NCBI GenBank assembly: GCA_021397835.1
Contig: JAJFZO010000263.1
Span: 227,501-291,500 of the forward strand
Length of the DNA stretch: 64,000 bases
DNA from: Moringa oleifera
Lineage: Eukaryota > Streptophyta > Magnoliopsida > Brassicales > Moringaceae
Direction: 5' to 3'
Under the pieces are notes generated by a model. The model did no database searches, was not told the origin of the DNA, and worked only from the letters and a program-made list of their open reading frames with translations. This document shows positions 24,401-37,144 of this stretch, one piece after another. Each line of letters opens with the position of its first letter. Position 1 is the stretch's first letter. A program made the translations under genes and the position numbers.

Positions 24401-27400
24401 GGGTCCCCTTAAACTTGGCACGAGGGTCTAGTAGCACCAGTGTCTTCTTCACGATACTCATTGGGCTTTCCTAATGAAAACCACTACTACTAAGGTGTTG
24501 TTAAGCTCGTCTAGTGCATGCCATCGTGTCTACCTATGCCAACAATAACTGTTAGGCCAACTTGGGGAAACCTAGTGCAGATATCAATTGAGACAAGCAG
24601 CTATTGTTGGGTCATTGCTTAGCTCCCCTTGTGCTAGCGCTGGCCTCTACTAGTATCAATGACGACCCTAAAATCAATTATTGGGCTCTTCCAACACACT
24701 CAACTATCATGCAGTCATCGCTAGGGTCCTCTAATACTGGCACTCATGTCTATTGACTTGAGCAACCGCCTGCAGAAATAGCTAAGATGTCTTTTGGTTT
24801 GCATCGTGCTAACATCGGTGTCTCCTAACACCAACAACTGCCTCGTATTAGTAGCTGAATAGTCGATGGTTTCGCCAAAGTTGGAACAAGCATTTGCCTA
24901 CACCAATAACTTCTCCGCAGTAGTTATTAGGCTTTCCTAATAAAAGAAATAGCCATGCCGTAATCGTTAGTCTCCCTTGATACTGGCATTAAAGTCTATC
25001 GACACGAGCAACTGCCCACAATAATAGTAAAGAAGTCTTTTGGTTCACTTAATGGTGGCGTCGGCATGCGCTAACACCAATAACTACCCCAAAATAGTAG
25101 TTGGGCAATCGTTGGGTTCTCTAAAAACAAGTGTGAGCATCTACTTGCCCCAATGACTTCCCAACAACAATCGTTAGGCTTTCGAAATGCCAACAACGAT
25201 TACCATTGGGCTATAATTAGGGCAACCCAAAGCAGATGTTAGGCAGCTTTTGTGACTATCGTTAGGTCTTCATTTAGTTTCGTTTGTGCCAGCATTGGCA
25301 TCTAGCAGCATCAATGACTGCCCAACAGTAGTCAATGGGCTCTACCAATACAAGCGACCATCATTAAGTCATCGCGAGGTTGCTCTGGTGCTAGCACTAG
25401 CATCTATCAATGCTAAGAACTACCTCACAATAATGGTTGGGCTGTCATTGGGTTCCCCTTATGGTGGTGTCATCATCGCCTAACATTGATAACTACCCCA
25501 TAACAAAGACTCGAAAGTAGCTTGGTTCCTTCAAAGCTAGCACGATTGTCTTCCTGCAGTAGCAAAGTCCCAACATAAGTTTTTGGGCTTTCCAATGCCC
25601 ACTGCTATTGCTAAGTTATCGTTTGACTCCTCATGTGGTTGCCTTCAAGTCTACCTGTGCGAGCAACTTCCATTAAGCTAATGTAAGAAAAACCCAACAT
25701 TGATTTTTGCTAAGGCCTGCGACTGTCGCTACGTCATTACTGAGTTGCTCTAGTACTGACTCTCCGATCTACCTACGTCACTAATTGCCTAGCTGTAGTC
25801 GTAAGGCTCCCTCAACACCAATGACAGTAATAGGGTAATCATTGGGCTTCCAATGTGCTAGTACTAGCATTTATAGACACCAACAACTACCTTACAAAAA
25901 TGACAGGGCTTTCCCTAGGTTCCACCAGTGTTGGCATCGGTGTCGGTAAACACATGTAACTACCCACTAATAGTAGCAAGGAAGCCGTTGGGTCCCCTCA
26001 AACTTGGCACGAGGGCCTACTAGTACCAACGATTTGTTCATGATAGTCATTAAGCTCTCCCAATGCCAACCACTACTACTAGGGCGTTGTTAAGCTTATC
26101 TAGTGCCTGCCCTCGGGTCTACCTATGCCAGCAATAACCGTTAGGCCATCTTGGGGGAACTCAGTGCAGATCTCTACCGATACCAACAACTATCGTTGGG
26201 TCATTGCAAAGCTTCCCCTATGCTTGCACTGGCCTTCACCAGTGCCAACTACTACCCCAACATCAATCATTGGGCTCTTCCAACATAGCCAACTATCATG
26301 CAGTCATCGCTAGGGCCCCTTAGTGCTGGCACTCGCGTCTATCGACATGAGCAACTGCCTGCAGAAATAGCTAAGAAGTCTCTTGGTTTACCTCGTGCTG
26401 ACATCGGTGCCTCCCAACACCGAGAACTACCTTGCATTAGTAGTTGAATAGTCGATGGTTCCGCCAAAGTTAGAGCGAGCATTTGCCAGTACCAACAACA
26501 TTCTTGTAGTAGTTGTTGGGCTTTCCTAATATCAAAAACCACCATGCGGTCATCATTAGTTTCCCCCGATGTTGGCACAATGTCTATCGACACCAACAAC
26601 TGCCCGCAGCAATAGCACAGAAGTCTTTTGGTTCACCTAGTGTTGCCGTCGACGTGTGTCGACACCAATAACTACCCTATAATAGCAGCTGGGCAATCGT
26701 TGGGTTCCTTAAAAATAAGCACGAGCATCTGCTAGCCCCAATGACTTTCCAACAGTCGTCGTTAGGCTGTCACAATGCCAACAACGATTGCCATTGGGAA
26801 GTCATTGGGGTAACCCACAGTAGATGTTTTCACTTTCAATGACTATCGTTGGGTCTTCATCGAGTTTTGTTAGTGCAAGCCCTAGCATCCACTAGCCTCA
26901 ATGACTACCTAATAGTAGTTCTTGGGCTCCACCAACGCAAGCGACTATCATTGGGTCATCGCTAGGTTGCCTCGATACTAGCACTAGCATCAATCGATGC
27001 TAACCACTACCCCATAATACTAGTTGCGTAGTCCTTGGGTTCCTCTTATGGGAGTGTCATCATCTCTCAACACTAATAACTACCCTGTAACAATGACTCA
27101 ACAGTCGCTGGGTTCCTTCAAAGCTGGTGCGAGAGTCTACCAGCACCAGCGACGCCCCTGCATAAGTTTTTGGGCTCTCTTAGTGCCCATTACTACTGCT
27201 ACTTCGTTGTTCGACTCCTTTTGTCGTTGCCTTCATGTCTACATGTGCCAGCAACTGCCAGTAGGCTAATAATAGGAAAACTTAACACTAATGTCCGCTA
27301 AGGCCCGCGACTATCGCTAGGTCATTGCTGAGTTGCTTTACTACTGACCCTGTGATTTACTAGCATTTGCAATTGCCCGATAAAAGTTGTTGGGCACTCT

Positions 27401-27988
27401 TAAATCCAGTGACTATCAAAGGGTCATCATTGGGCTCTTCCGATGCCGATTATAGTATTTCTCAATGCCGCCTTCTACCAATACCAACAACTACCTCACA
27501 ATAAAAGCTAGATAGTCGTCTCGCTCTTTTAATGATTGCCCTCGTATCTACCTTCGCTAGTGACTGCCAAACTATAATTGTTGGGCTCCCTCAACACTAG
27601 CGATTGTTATGAGGTGATCATTGGGCTTCCCTGGTGCTAATACTAGCGTTAACACACACTGAAAACTACCACATAGACATAACAGGGTTGTCCTAGGTTC
27701 CCCTAGTATCAACCCCGCTGTTTACTAACACCCATAACTACTTAGTAGTAGTAGCAAGGTAGCAGTTGGGTCCCCTTAAAGTTGGCGCAAGGGTCTACTA
27801 GCACCAGCAATTTGTTCACAACAGTCATTGGGCTCTCCTAATGTTAACCACTGCTACTAACGTGTCGTTAAACTCCTCTAATGCTTGCCCTCACGTCTAC
27901 CTACGCCAACGACAACCGTTAGGGAAACCCATCGCAGATCTCTATCGACACCAGCAGCTGTCGCTAGGCCTTCAACATTGGCATGACT
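15496..27988. repeat. Rearranged part of the 1.77-kb array, left of the in-register HOR copies
   Basis: Monomer variants here resemble types found further right but in a different order. For example, the TCATAGCTAGGGTCC plus GCTATTACTC variant near 16030 matches the type near 40640. The AAGAACTACCTCACAATAATGG variant occurs near 16725, 25405 and 41030. The block near 15700 with CTCCATTGACTCGA resembles those near 41965 and 53595. Crossovers within monomers are visible, for example near 15857 and 25765. The order does not line up with copies A-C as a single collinear block. Confidence 0.65.
21626..24362. repeat. Tandem triplication of a 0.91-kb truncated satellite unit
   Basis: Three consecutive blocks begin with CAGTAGATG or CAGTAAATG plus TTTCGCACCTTTAGTGAC-like sequence, at about 21626, 22539 and 23450, so the period is 911-913 bp. 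The first two end at the same abnormal junction, GGTGTCTACCAACAGTAGATG or its variant. The third continues normally into ACACCCACAACTACCCAGTAG after 24362. The second and third blocks are very alike by eye. This is a recent local amplification of a roughly half-length monomer. Confidence 0.85.
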
Positions 27989-28956
27989 GTTTGCCAGCAC
28001 CAGCGACGTCCCTGTATAAGTTTTTGGGCTCTCCGAGTGCACATTAGTATTGCTACTTTGTTGTTCGACTCCTTTTGCGGTTGCCATCATGTCTGCCTGT
28101 GCCAGCAACTGCCACTAAGCTAACGATAGGAAAGCCCAATGCTGATGTTTGCTAAGCCCCATGACTGTCGCTAGGTCCTTACTGAGTTGCTTTAGTACTG
28201 ACTCTCTGATCTACTGGCATTTGCGATTACCCAATAACACTTATTGGGCTCTTCCAAACCTAGTGACTATCTAAGGGTCATCGCTAGGCTCCCCCGGTGT
28301 CAACGGTAGTGTTTCCTAATTTCGTCATCTGTTAGTACCTATAACAACCCCACAAAAAAGGCTGAAAAGTTATTTGGCTCTTTCAGTGCTTGACCTCGTG
28401 TCTACTTATGCCAGTGACTGCCTAGCTATAGTCGTACTGCTCCCCCAACACTAGTAACTATCATGGGGTAATCGTTGGGCTTCCTTTATGCTAGTACCAG
28501 TGTTTACACACATCGGTAACTGCCTTATAGAAATGATAGGGCTCTCCCTGGGTTCCACCAGTGTCAATGCTGATGTCTGCCAACACTCGTAACTACCCAG
28601 TAGTAGAGGCAAGGAAGCCATTGGCTCTCCTCAAACTTGGCACAAAGGTCTACTAGCACCAACAACTTGTTCATGGTAGTCAATGGGCTTTCCTAATGCC
28701 AACCACCACTACTAGGGCGTCGTTAAGCTTGTCTAGTGCTTGCCCTCTCTTCTATCTATGCCAACAATAACTTTTAGGCCAACTTAGGGGAACCTAGTGC
28801 AGATCTCTATCGACACCAACAGCTATCATTGGGTCATTACATATCTCCCCCTATGTTGGCACTTGCTTCTACAAGTGCCGACGACTACCCCAACATCAAT
28901 CGTTGGGCTCTTACAACACATCCAACCATCATGCAATCATCGTTAAAGTCCCTTAG

Positions 28957-29016
28957 TGCTGGCATTCACGTCTATCGAGATCATGCTGGCATTCACGTCA
29001 ATCAAGATCATGCTGA
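28957..29016. repeat. 27-bp micro-tandem inside copy A
   Basis: TGCTGGCATTCACGTCTATC starts at 28957, a near copy starts at 28984, and a third partial TGCTGACATC starts at 29011. The spacing is exactly 27 bp. Copies B (near 43873) and C (near 55483) have fewer copies, so this is a copy-number change specific to A. Confidence 0.8.
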
Positions 29017-32000
29017 CATCCGTGTCTCCCAACACCAACAACTGCCTCGTAATAGTAGTTGAATAGCCGATGGTTCCGCCAAAGTTAGAGCGAGCATCTG
29101 CAAGCACCAACAACTTTCCTGCAGTGCTTATTGGGATGTCTTAATACCAAAAACAGCCATACGATCATTGTTAGTCTCCTCCGATGCTAGCATGGCATCT
29201 ATTGACACCAACAACTGCCCGCAGCAATAGCAAGGAAGTCTTTTGGTTCACTTAGTGCTGGTGTCAACGTGTGCCAACACCAACAACTACCCCACAATAT
29301 TAGATGGGCAATCGTTGGGTTCCCTAAAAACAAGTACGAGCAAATGCAAGCCCCAACGATTTTCCAACAGTCATCATTAAGCTCTCATAATGCTAACAAT
29401 GACTGTCATTTGGCAATCATTAGGGCAACCCATTGTAGATGTTCGGTACCTTTAATGACTATCATAGGGTCTTCATCGAGTCTTCTTTGTGCAATAACTA
29501 GCATCTACTAGAATCAACAACAATCCAACAGCAGTCATTGGGCTCTACCAACCCTTGTGACTATCATTGGGTCATCGATTAGTTGCCCCGATACTAGCAC
29601 TAGTATCTATTGATGCTACCAACTATCCTGCAACACTGGTTGTGTAGTCGTTGGGTTCCTCTTATGCTGGTGTCATCATCTCCCAACATTAATAACTACC
29701 CCTAACAATGACTCGGTAGTCGCTGGGCTCCTTCAAAGCTGGTGCAAAAGTCTGTGAGCACCAGCGACATCCTTGCATAAGTTTTTGGGCTCTCCAAGTG
29801 CCAACTACTACTTCTACTTTATCGTTTGACTCCTTTTGTGGCTGCTGTCATGTTTACCTTTGCCAATAACTAACACTAGGCTAATGATAGGAAAACCTAA
29901 TGCTGATGTCTGCTAAGGCCTGCGACTGTCGCTAGGTCATTGCTGAGTTACTTTAGTACTGACACTGATCTACTAGCATCTATGATTGCCCAATAACACT
30001 TGCCAGGCTTTCCTAAATCAAGTGACTATCTAAGGGACGTCGCTAGGCCCCCGAATGCCGGCACTAACGTTTCCAAATTTCATCATTTGCCAGTAACTAT
30101 AACTACCCCGCAATAATGGCTCGAAAGTCATTGGGCTCTTTTAGTGCTTGCCCTTACGTCAGCCTATGCCAGTGACTGCTTAGCTATTGTCGTAGGACTC
30201 CCCCAACACCAGTGACTGTCATGAGGTAATCATTGGGCTTCTCTTGTGTTAGTACTAGTGTTTACACATACCGACAATTACCATACAAAAATGACAGGGC
30301 TCCCCCTATGTTCCATCAGTGTCAGTGTCGGTGTCTGCCAACACCCGTAACTACCCACTAGTAATAACAAGCATCCGTTGTGTTCCTTTAAGCTTGGCAC
30401 GAGGGTCTACTAGCACCAACAACTTCTTCTCGATAGTCATTGGGCTCTCCCAATGCCAACCATTACTACTACGGCATTGTTAAGCTCCTCTAGTGCTTGT
30501 CCTCATGTTTACCTACGGTAGCAATAACCGTTAGGCCATCTTGAGGGAACCCATTGTAGATATCTACCGACACCAGCACCTATCATTGGGTCATGCGTAG
30601 CTCCCCTTGTGCTGGCGTCGACATCTACCATTGCTGATGACTACCCCAACATCAATCGTTGGGGTTTCCCAACACAGCTAACTACTATGCAGTCATCACT
30701 AGGGTCCTTCAGTGCTGGCACTCACGTCTATTGATATGAGCAACTGCCTGCAAAAGTAGCTGAGAAGTCTCTTGGTTTGCCTCATGCTAACATCGATGTC
30801 TCCTAACACAAACAACTGCCCCGCATTAGTAGCTGAATTATTGATGGTCTCGCTAAAGTTGCAACGAGCATCTGCCAGCACTAACAACTTTCTCGCATTA
30901 GTTGTTGGGCTTTCTCAATACCGAATATAGCCATGCAGTCATCGTTAGTCTCCCCTGATGTTAGAACAACATCTATCGACATCAACAACGGCCTGCACAA
31001 TAGCAGGGAAGTCTTTTGGTTCACTTATTGCTAGTGTCAGCATGTGCCAACACCAATAACTACCCAACAATAGTAGTTGGGCAATCGTTGGGTTCCTTAA
31101 AAGAAAGTGCAAGCATCTACCAACCCTCACGACTTTCCAACAGTCGTTGTTAGGCTCTTACAATGCCAACAACGACTACCATTGGGCAATTATTGGGGCA
31201 ATGCACAATAGATGTTTAGCACCTTTAATGACCATCGTTGGGTCTTCATCGAGTTTTGTTTGTGCAAGCACTCGCATCTATTAGCATCAACGACTACCCA
31301 ATAGCATTCATTGGGCTCTACCAATACGAGCGACTATCATTGGGTCATTGCCAGGTTGTCTCAGTACTAGCACTAGCATATATCAATGCTAATAACTACC
31401 CCGCAATACTAGTTGCGCAGTCCTTGGGTTCCTCATATGCTGGTGTCATCATCTCTCAACACTAATAACTACCCTGTAACAATGGCTCAGTAGTCGTTGG
31501 GTTCCTTCAAAGCTGGTGCGAAAGTCTACCAGCTCCAGTGACGTCCTTACATATGATTTTAGGCTCTCATAGTGCCCACTACTACTGTTACTTTGTTGTT
31601 TGACTCCTTTTGTGATTGCCTTCATGTCTACGTGTGCTAGTAACTGCCACTAGGTTAATGATAGGAAAACCCAACGCTGATGTTTGCTAAGGCCTGCAAC
31701 TATCGCTAGGTCACAATTGAGATGCTTTAGTACTGACCTTGTGATCTATTAGCATCTACGATTGCCCAATAAAAGGTTTTGGGCTCTCCTAAATCCAGTG
31801 ACTATCAAAGGGTTGTCATTAGGTTCCCCCGGTGCCGGCACCAGTGTTTCTCAATGCCACCTTCAGCCAACATCAATAACCACCTTGCAACAAAGGCTAG
31901 ACAGTCGGTGAGTTCTTTTAGTGCTTGGCCTCGCATTTACCTCTGCTAGTGACTACGTAACTACAATCGTTGGCCTCCCCCAACACTAATAACGATTAGT

Positions 32001-35000
32001 AACTACCTCGCTATAGCAGCAAGGTAGCCGTTGGGTCTTCTCAAAGTTGGCACGAGGGTCTACTAGCACCAATAACTTCTTCACAACAGTCATTAGGCTT
32101 TGCCAATGCCATCCACTATAACTAGGGCGTCGTTAAGCTCCTTTAGTGCTTGCCGTCGCGTTTACCTACTCAAGCGATAACCCTTAGGTCATGGTTAGGG
32201 GAACCCAGTACAGATCATTACCGACACTAGCAACTATCACTGGGTCATTGCATAGCTCCCTCAGTGCTGGCGTTGGCCTTTACTAGTGTCGATGACTACC
32301 CTAACATGAGTCGCTCGGCTCTTTCAACACCAGCGATTGTCATGCAGTCATCGCTAGTGTCCTTCGATGCTAGCAGTGGCGTCTATAGACATGAGCAATG
32401 CATGTAGAAATTGGTGAGATGTCTCTTGGTTCACCTCGTGCTGACATCGTGTCTTTTAACACAAACAACTACCCCACAATAGTAACTGAGCAGCCGCTGG
32501 TTCCCGCGAAGCTGGAGCGAGCATGTGCCAGCACCAACACCTTTCTTGCAATAGTTGTTAGGCTTTCCCAATACCACCAACACCTTTGATGCTGGCACTG
32601 GCATTTACCGACACCAGCAACTACCTGTAATAATAGCATGAAAGTTTTTTTGTTCACCTAGTGCTGGCGTGGCCATGTACCAACACCAATAACTACCCCA
32701 CAATTATAGTTAGACAATCATTGGGTTCCCTAAAAATAAGAGCGAGCATCTGCATGCCCCAACGACTTCCCAACAGTCATTGTTAGGCTCTCACAACGGC
32801 AACAATGATTGCCATAAGGTAATTATTGGAACAACCCAGCGTAGATGTTAGGTAGCTTTAGTGATTATTGTTGCGTCTTTGCTGAGTTCTGTTTATGTTA
32901 ACACTAGCATTTACCAGCATCAACAACTGTCCGACAACAGTCATGGGCTCTACCAATACGGGTGACTATCATTGTGTCATTGCTCGGTTACCTCGGTGCT
33001 AGTACTCGCCTCTATCGATGCTAATAACTACCCCGTAATAATGGTTGGGCAGTACTTGGGTTCCTTTTTTGTTGGTGTCATCATCTGTCAACACTAATAA
33101 CTACCCTATAACAATGACTCTCTAGTTGCTGCGTTCCTTCAAAGTTGGTGCGAGTGTTTGCCAGTACCAGCAACATCTCTACATAAGTTTTTGGGCTCTC
33201 TGAGTACCCATAACTACTATTGCGTTGTCGTTCGACTCCTTCTGTGGTTGCCTTCTTGTCTACCTGTGCTAGTAACTACCACTAGGCTAAGCTAAGAAAA
33301 CCCAGTGCTTATGTTTGCTAAGGCCCACGACTATCGTTAAGTCATTATTGAATTGCTCTAGTACTGACACGACGGTCTACTAGCCCCTGCGATTGCTCGA
33401 CAAAAGTTGTTAGGCTCTCATGAATCCAATGACTATCAAAAGGTCGTTGCTGGGTTCCCCCGGTGCTGAAACTAGTGTTTCCCAATGCTATCTTTAGCTA
33501 ACACATAAAACTACCCCGCAACAAAAGCTGAACAGTCGTTGGGCTCTTTTAGTGTAGCCCTCGTATCTACCTACTCTAGTGACTGCTTAACTATAGTCGT
33601 TGGGCTCTCTTAACACCAACGATGGTCATGGGGTGATTGTTGGGCTTCTGTGGTGCCAGTACTAGCGTTTACACACATTGACAATTGCCTCACAGAAATG
33701 ACAGAGCTGTCCCTAGGTTCCCTTAATGTCGGCGTCGTTGTTTGTCAACACTCGTAGCTACATAGTTGTAGTAGTAGTAAGGTGGCCGTTGGGTCCCAAT
33801 AAAGTTTGTACGAGGGTCTAATAGCACTAATGACTTCTTCATAATAGTCATTAGGCTCTCCCAATGTCGACCACTACTATTGAGGTGTCGTTAAGCTCCT
33901 CTAGTGCTTGCTCTTGCGTCTACCTATGCCAACCACAACCATTAGGCCATCGTTGAGGGAACCTAGTGTAGATTTCTAACGTCAAGAGGAGCTGTCGCTG
34001 GGTCATTGCTCAGCTTCCCTAGTGCTGGCGTTGACCTCTGCGAATGCCGATGATTACCCCAGCATTAGTTGTTAGGCTCTTTTAACACCACCAATTGTCA
34101 TGTAATCATCGCTACAGCCCCTGGTGCTTGTATTAGCATCTATCGATATGAGTAACTACATGCAAAAATAGCTGAGAAGTCTTTTGGTTCACCTCGTGCT
34201 GACATCAATGTCTTCTAACATCAACAATTTCCCCGTAGTAGTAGCTGAGTTGTTGTTGGTTCCCCCAAAACTTGAGCGAGCATTTGCGAGCACCAACAAG
34301 TTCCCCGCAATAGTTATTGTGCTTTCCTAATACCAGCAACAATCATGCGGTCATCGTTAGTCTCCCTCAATGCTCGCACTAGTGTCTACTGACACCAGCA
34401 ACTGCCCACAGCAATAGCAGGGAAGTCTTTTGGTTCACCTAGTAATGGCGTCGATGTGTGCCAACACCATAACTACCCCATAATTGTAGTTGGGCCATCG
34501 TTGGGTTCCGTATAAATAAGCTTGAGCATGGCGTGGCCCAATGACTTCCCAACAACTGTCATTAGGCTCTTGTAACGCCAACAATGATTGCCATTGGGGA
34601 AACCCAGCGTGGATGTTTGGCAGTTTTCGTGACTATTGTTGGGTCTTTACTGAGTTTTATTTGTGCAAGCATCTATTGATACTAGTACTAACATTTATCG
34701 ATGCTAACAACTGTCCTACAATATTACTTGCGTAGTCCTTGTGTTCCTCTCATGCTGGTGTCATCATCTGCCAATAATGACAACTACTCCATAACAATGA
34801 CTCAGCAGTCCTTGCATAAGTTGTGGAGCTCTCTACTGCCCACTACTACTGCTACTTCCTCATTCGACTCTTTTTGTGGTTGCCTTCGTGTCAACCTGTG
34901 CCAGTAACTGCCACTAGGCTAATGATAGGGAAACCTAATGTTCATGTCTGCTAAGGCCCGCAACTGTCACTAGATCATTGTTGAATTGCTCTACTACTGA

Positions 35001-35136
35001 CTCTACGATCCGCTAGTGTCTGCGATTGCCCGATAATAGTTGCTGGGCTTTCTTAAATCTAGTGACTATCCAAAGGTCGTAACTGGACTCCCCCGGTGCC
35101 GACACTAGTGTTTCCCAATTCCATCATTTGTTGGTA

Positions 35137-36135
35137 CCTATAACTACCCCTCAACAAAGGCTAGACTGTCATTAGGCATTTCTATTGCCTGTCCTCACAT
35201 CTACCTATGCCAATAACTTCCTAAATATAGTCGTAGGGCTCTTCCAACACCAGCGACTTTCATGGGGTAATCATTGGGCTTCCTTTATGCTTGTACGAGC
35301 GTTGAGAAACATCGACAATTGCCTCACAAAAATGGTAGAGTTCTCCTTAAGTTCCCCTAGTGTTAGCGTCGGTGTTTGCCAACATTCGTAACTACCCAGT
35401 AGTAACAACAAGGTAGCTGTTGGGTCCTCTCAAAGGTAGTACGAGGGTCTACTAGCACCAACGACTTCTTGACGATAGTCGTTACGCTCTCCCAATGCCA
35501 ACCACTACTACTAAGGCGTACTTAAGCTCCTCTAGTGCTTACCCTCACGTCTACCTACGCCACTGACAATCGTTAGGCCATCTTTGAGGGAATCCAATGC
35601 AGATCTCTATCGATACCAGCAGTTATCGCTACCAACACCTATAATTGCTCTCTAATAAAAGATAGATAGTCGTTGAGCTCTTTCAATGCTTGCCCTCATG
35701 TCTACATATGCTAGTGAGTACCTAGCAATAGTCATTGGGCTCTCCCAACACTAGGGATGGTTACAAAGTGATCGTTAGGCTTCTCTTGCGCTAGTACTAG
35801 CGTTTACACACATCGGCAATTGCCTCGTAGAAATGATAAGGTTATCCTTAAGTTCCCTTAGTGTCGACGCCGTTATGTGCCAACATTCATAACTACCTAG
35901 TTGTAATAGCAAGGCAGCGATTAGGTCCCTTCAAAGTTGGCACGAGGGTCAACTAGAACCAGCGACTTCTTCACAACAGTCATTGGCCTCTCCCAATGCT
36001 GACCACTGCTACTGGGGTGTCACAAAGCTCCTCCAATGCCTGCCCTCGCGTCTACCTACGCCAACAACAACCATTAGGCCATCATTGGGGGAACCCAGTT
36101 CAAATTTTTATCGATATCAGCAGCTGTCGTTGGGT
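35137..36135. repeat. About 500-bp partial monomer duplication, copy A instance
   Basis: The landmark CCTATAACTACCCCTCAACAAAGG near 35137 is met again as CCTATAATTGCTCTCTAATAAAAG near 35639, about 500 bp later. The join lies at CAGTTATCGCTACCAACACC (35619-35638), where normal monomers read CTATCGCTGGGTCATTGC. The same join is present at about 49601 in copy B and about 61800 in copy C, so the duplication predates the HOR amplification. Confidence 0.8.
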
Positions 36136-37144
36136 GAGTGCTTACCTCCCCGAGTGCTGCACTGACCTTTGCCACTGCCAATGACTATCCCAACATCAGT
36201 TGTTGGGCTCTTCCAACACCAGCAACTGTCATGCAATCATCACTAAGGTCCTCCAATGTTAGCACTAACATCTATCAACATAAACCACTGCCTGCAAAAA
36301 TAGCTAAGAAGTCTTTTGGTTTACCTCATGCTGACATTGACGTTTGCCAAAACCAACAAATGCCTCGCACTAGTAATTGAGCAATCGTTGGTTCTATCAA
36401 ACCTGGAGCGCGCATCTACCAACACCAACACCTTTCTCGCAATAGTTATTGGGCCTTCCTAATACCAGCAACAATCATGCGATCATCGTTAGTCTCCCAT
36501 GATGCTGGCATTGGCGTCTATTGACACCAGCAACTGCTTGAAATAATAGCAAGGAAGTCCTTTGGTTCATCTAGTTCGGGCGTCGGCATGTGCCGGCACT
36601 AGTAGCAACCCATAATTATAATTGGGCAATTGTTGGGTTCCTTAAAACCAAGCGCAAGCATGTGTGTGCCCAAACAACTTCCAAACATCCATTGTTAGGC
36701 TTTCGTAATGCCAACAATGACTGCCATTAGGCAATCATTAGGGCAACCCAGCGTTAATGTTGGGTCATCCTTGAGTTTTATTTGTGTAAGAACTAGCATC
36801 TACCAACATCAACGACTGTCCAATAACAGTCATTAGGCTCTACCAATGCAAGCGACTATCATTAGGTCGTCGTTAAGTTGCCCCGATACTAGCATTAGCG
36901 TCTATCAATGCTAACAACTACCCCGTAACACTGGTTATGCAGTTCTTGGGTTCCTCTTATGCTAGTGTCATCATCAGCCAACACCAATAACTACCCCATA
37001 ACAATGACTCAGCAGTCGCTCGGTTCCTTTAAAGCTGGCACGAGTGTCTGCCAGGACCAGTGACGTCCGTGCATAAGTATTTGGCCTCTCCCAATGCCCA
37101 CTAATATTACTGCTTCATCATTTGACTCCTTTTGTGGTTGCCTT

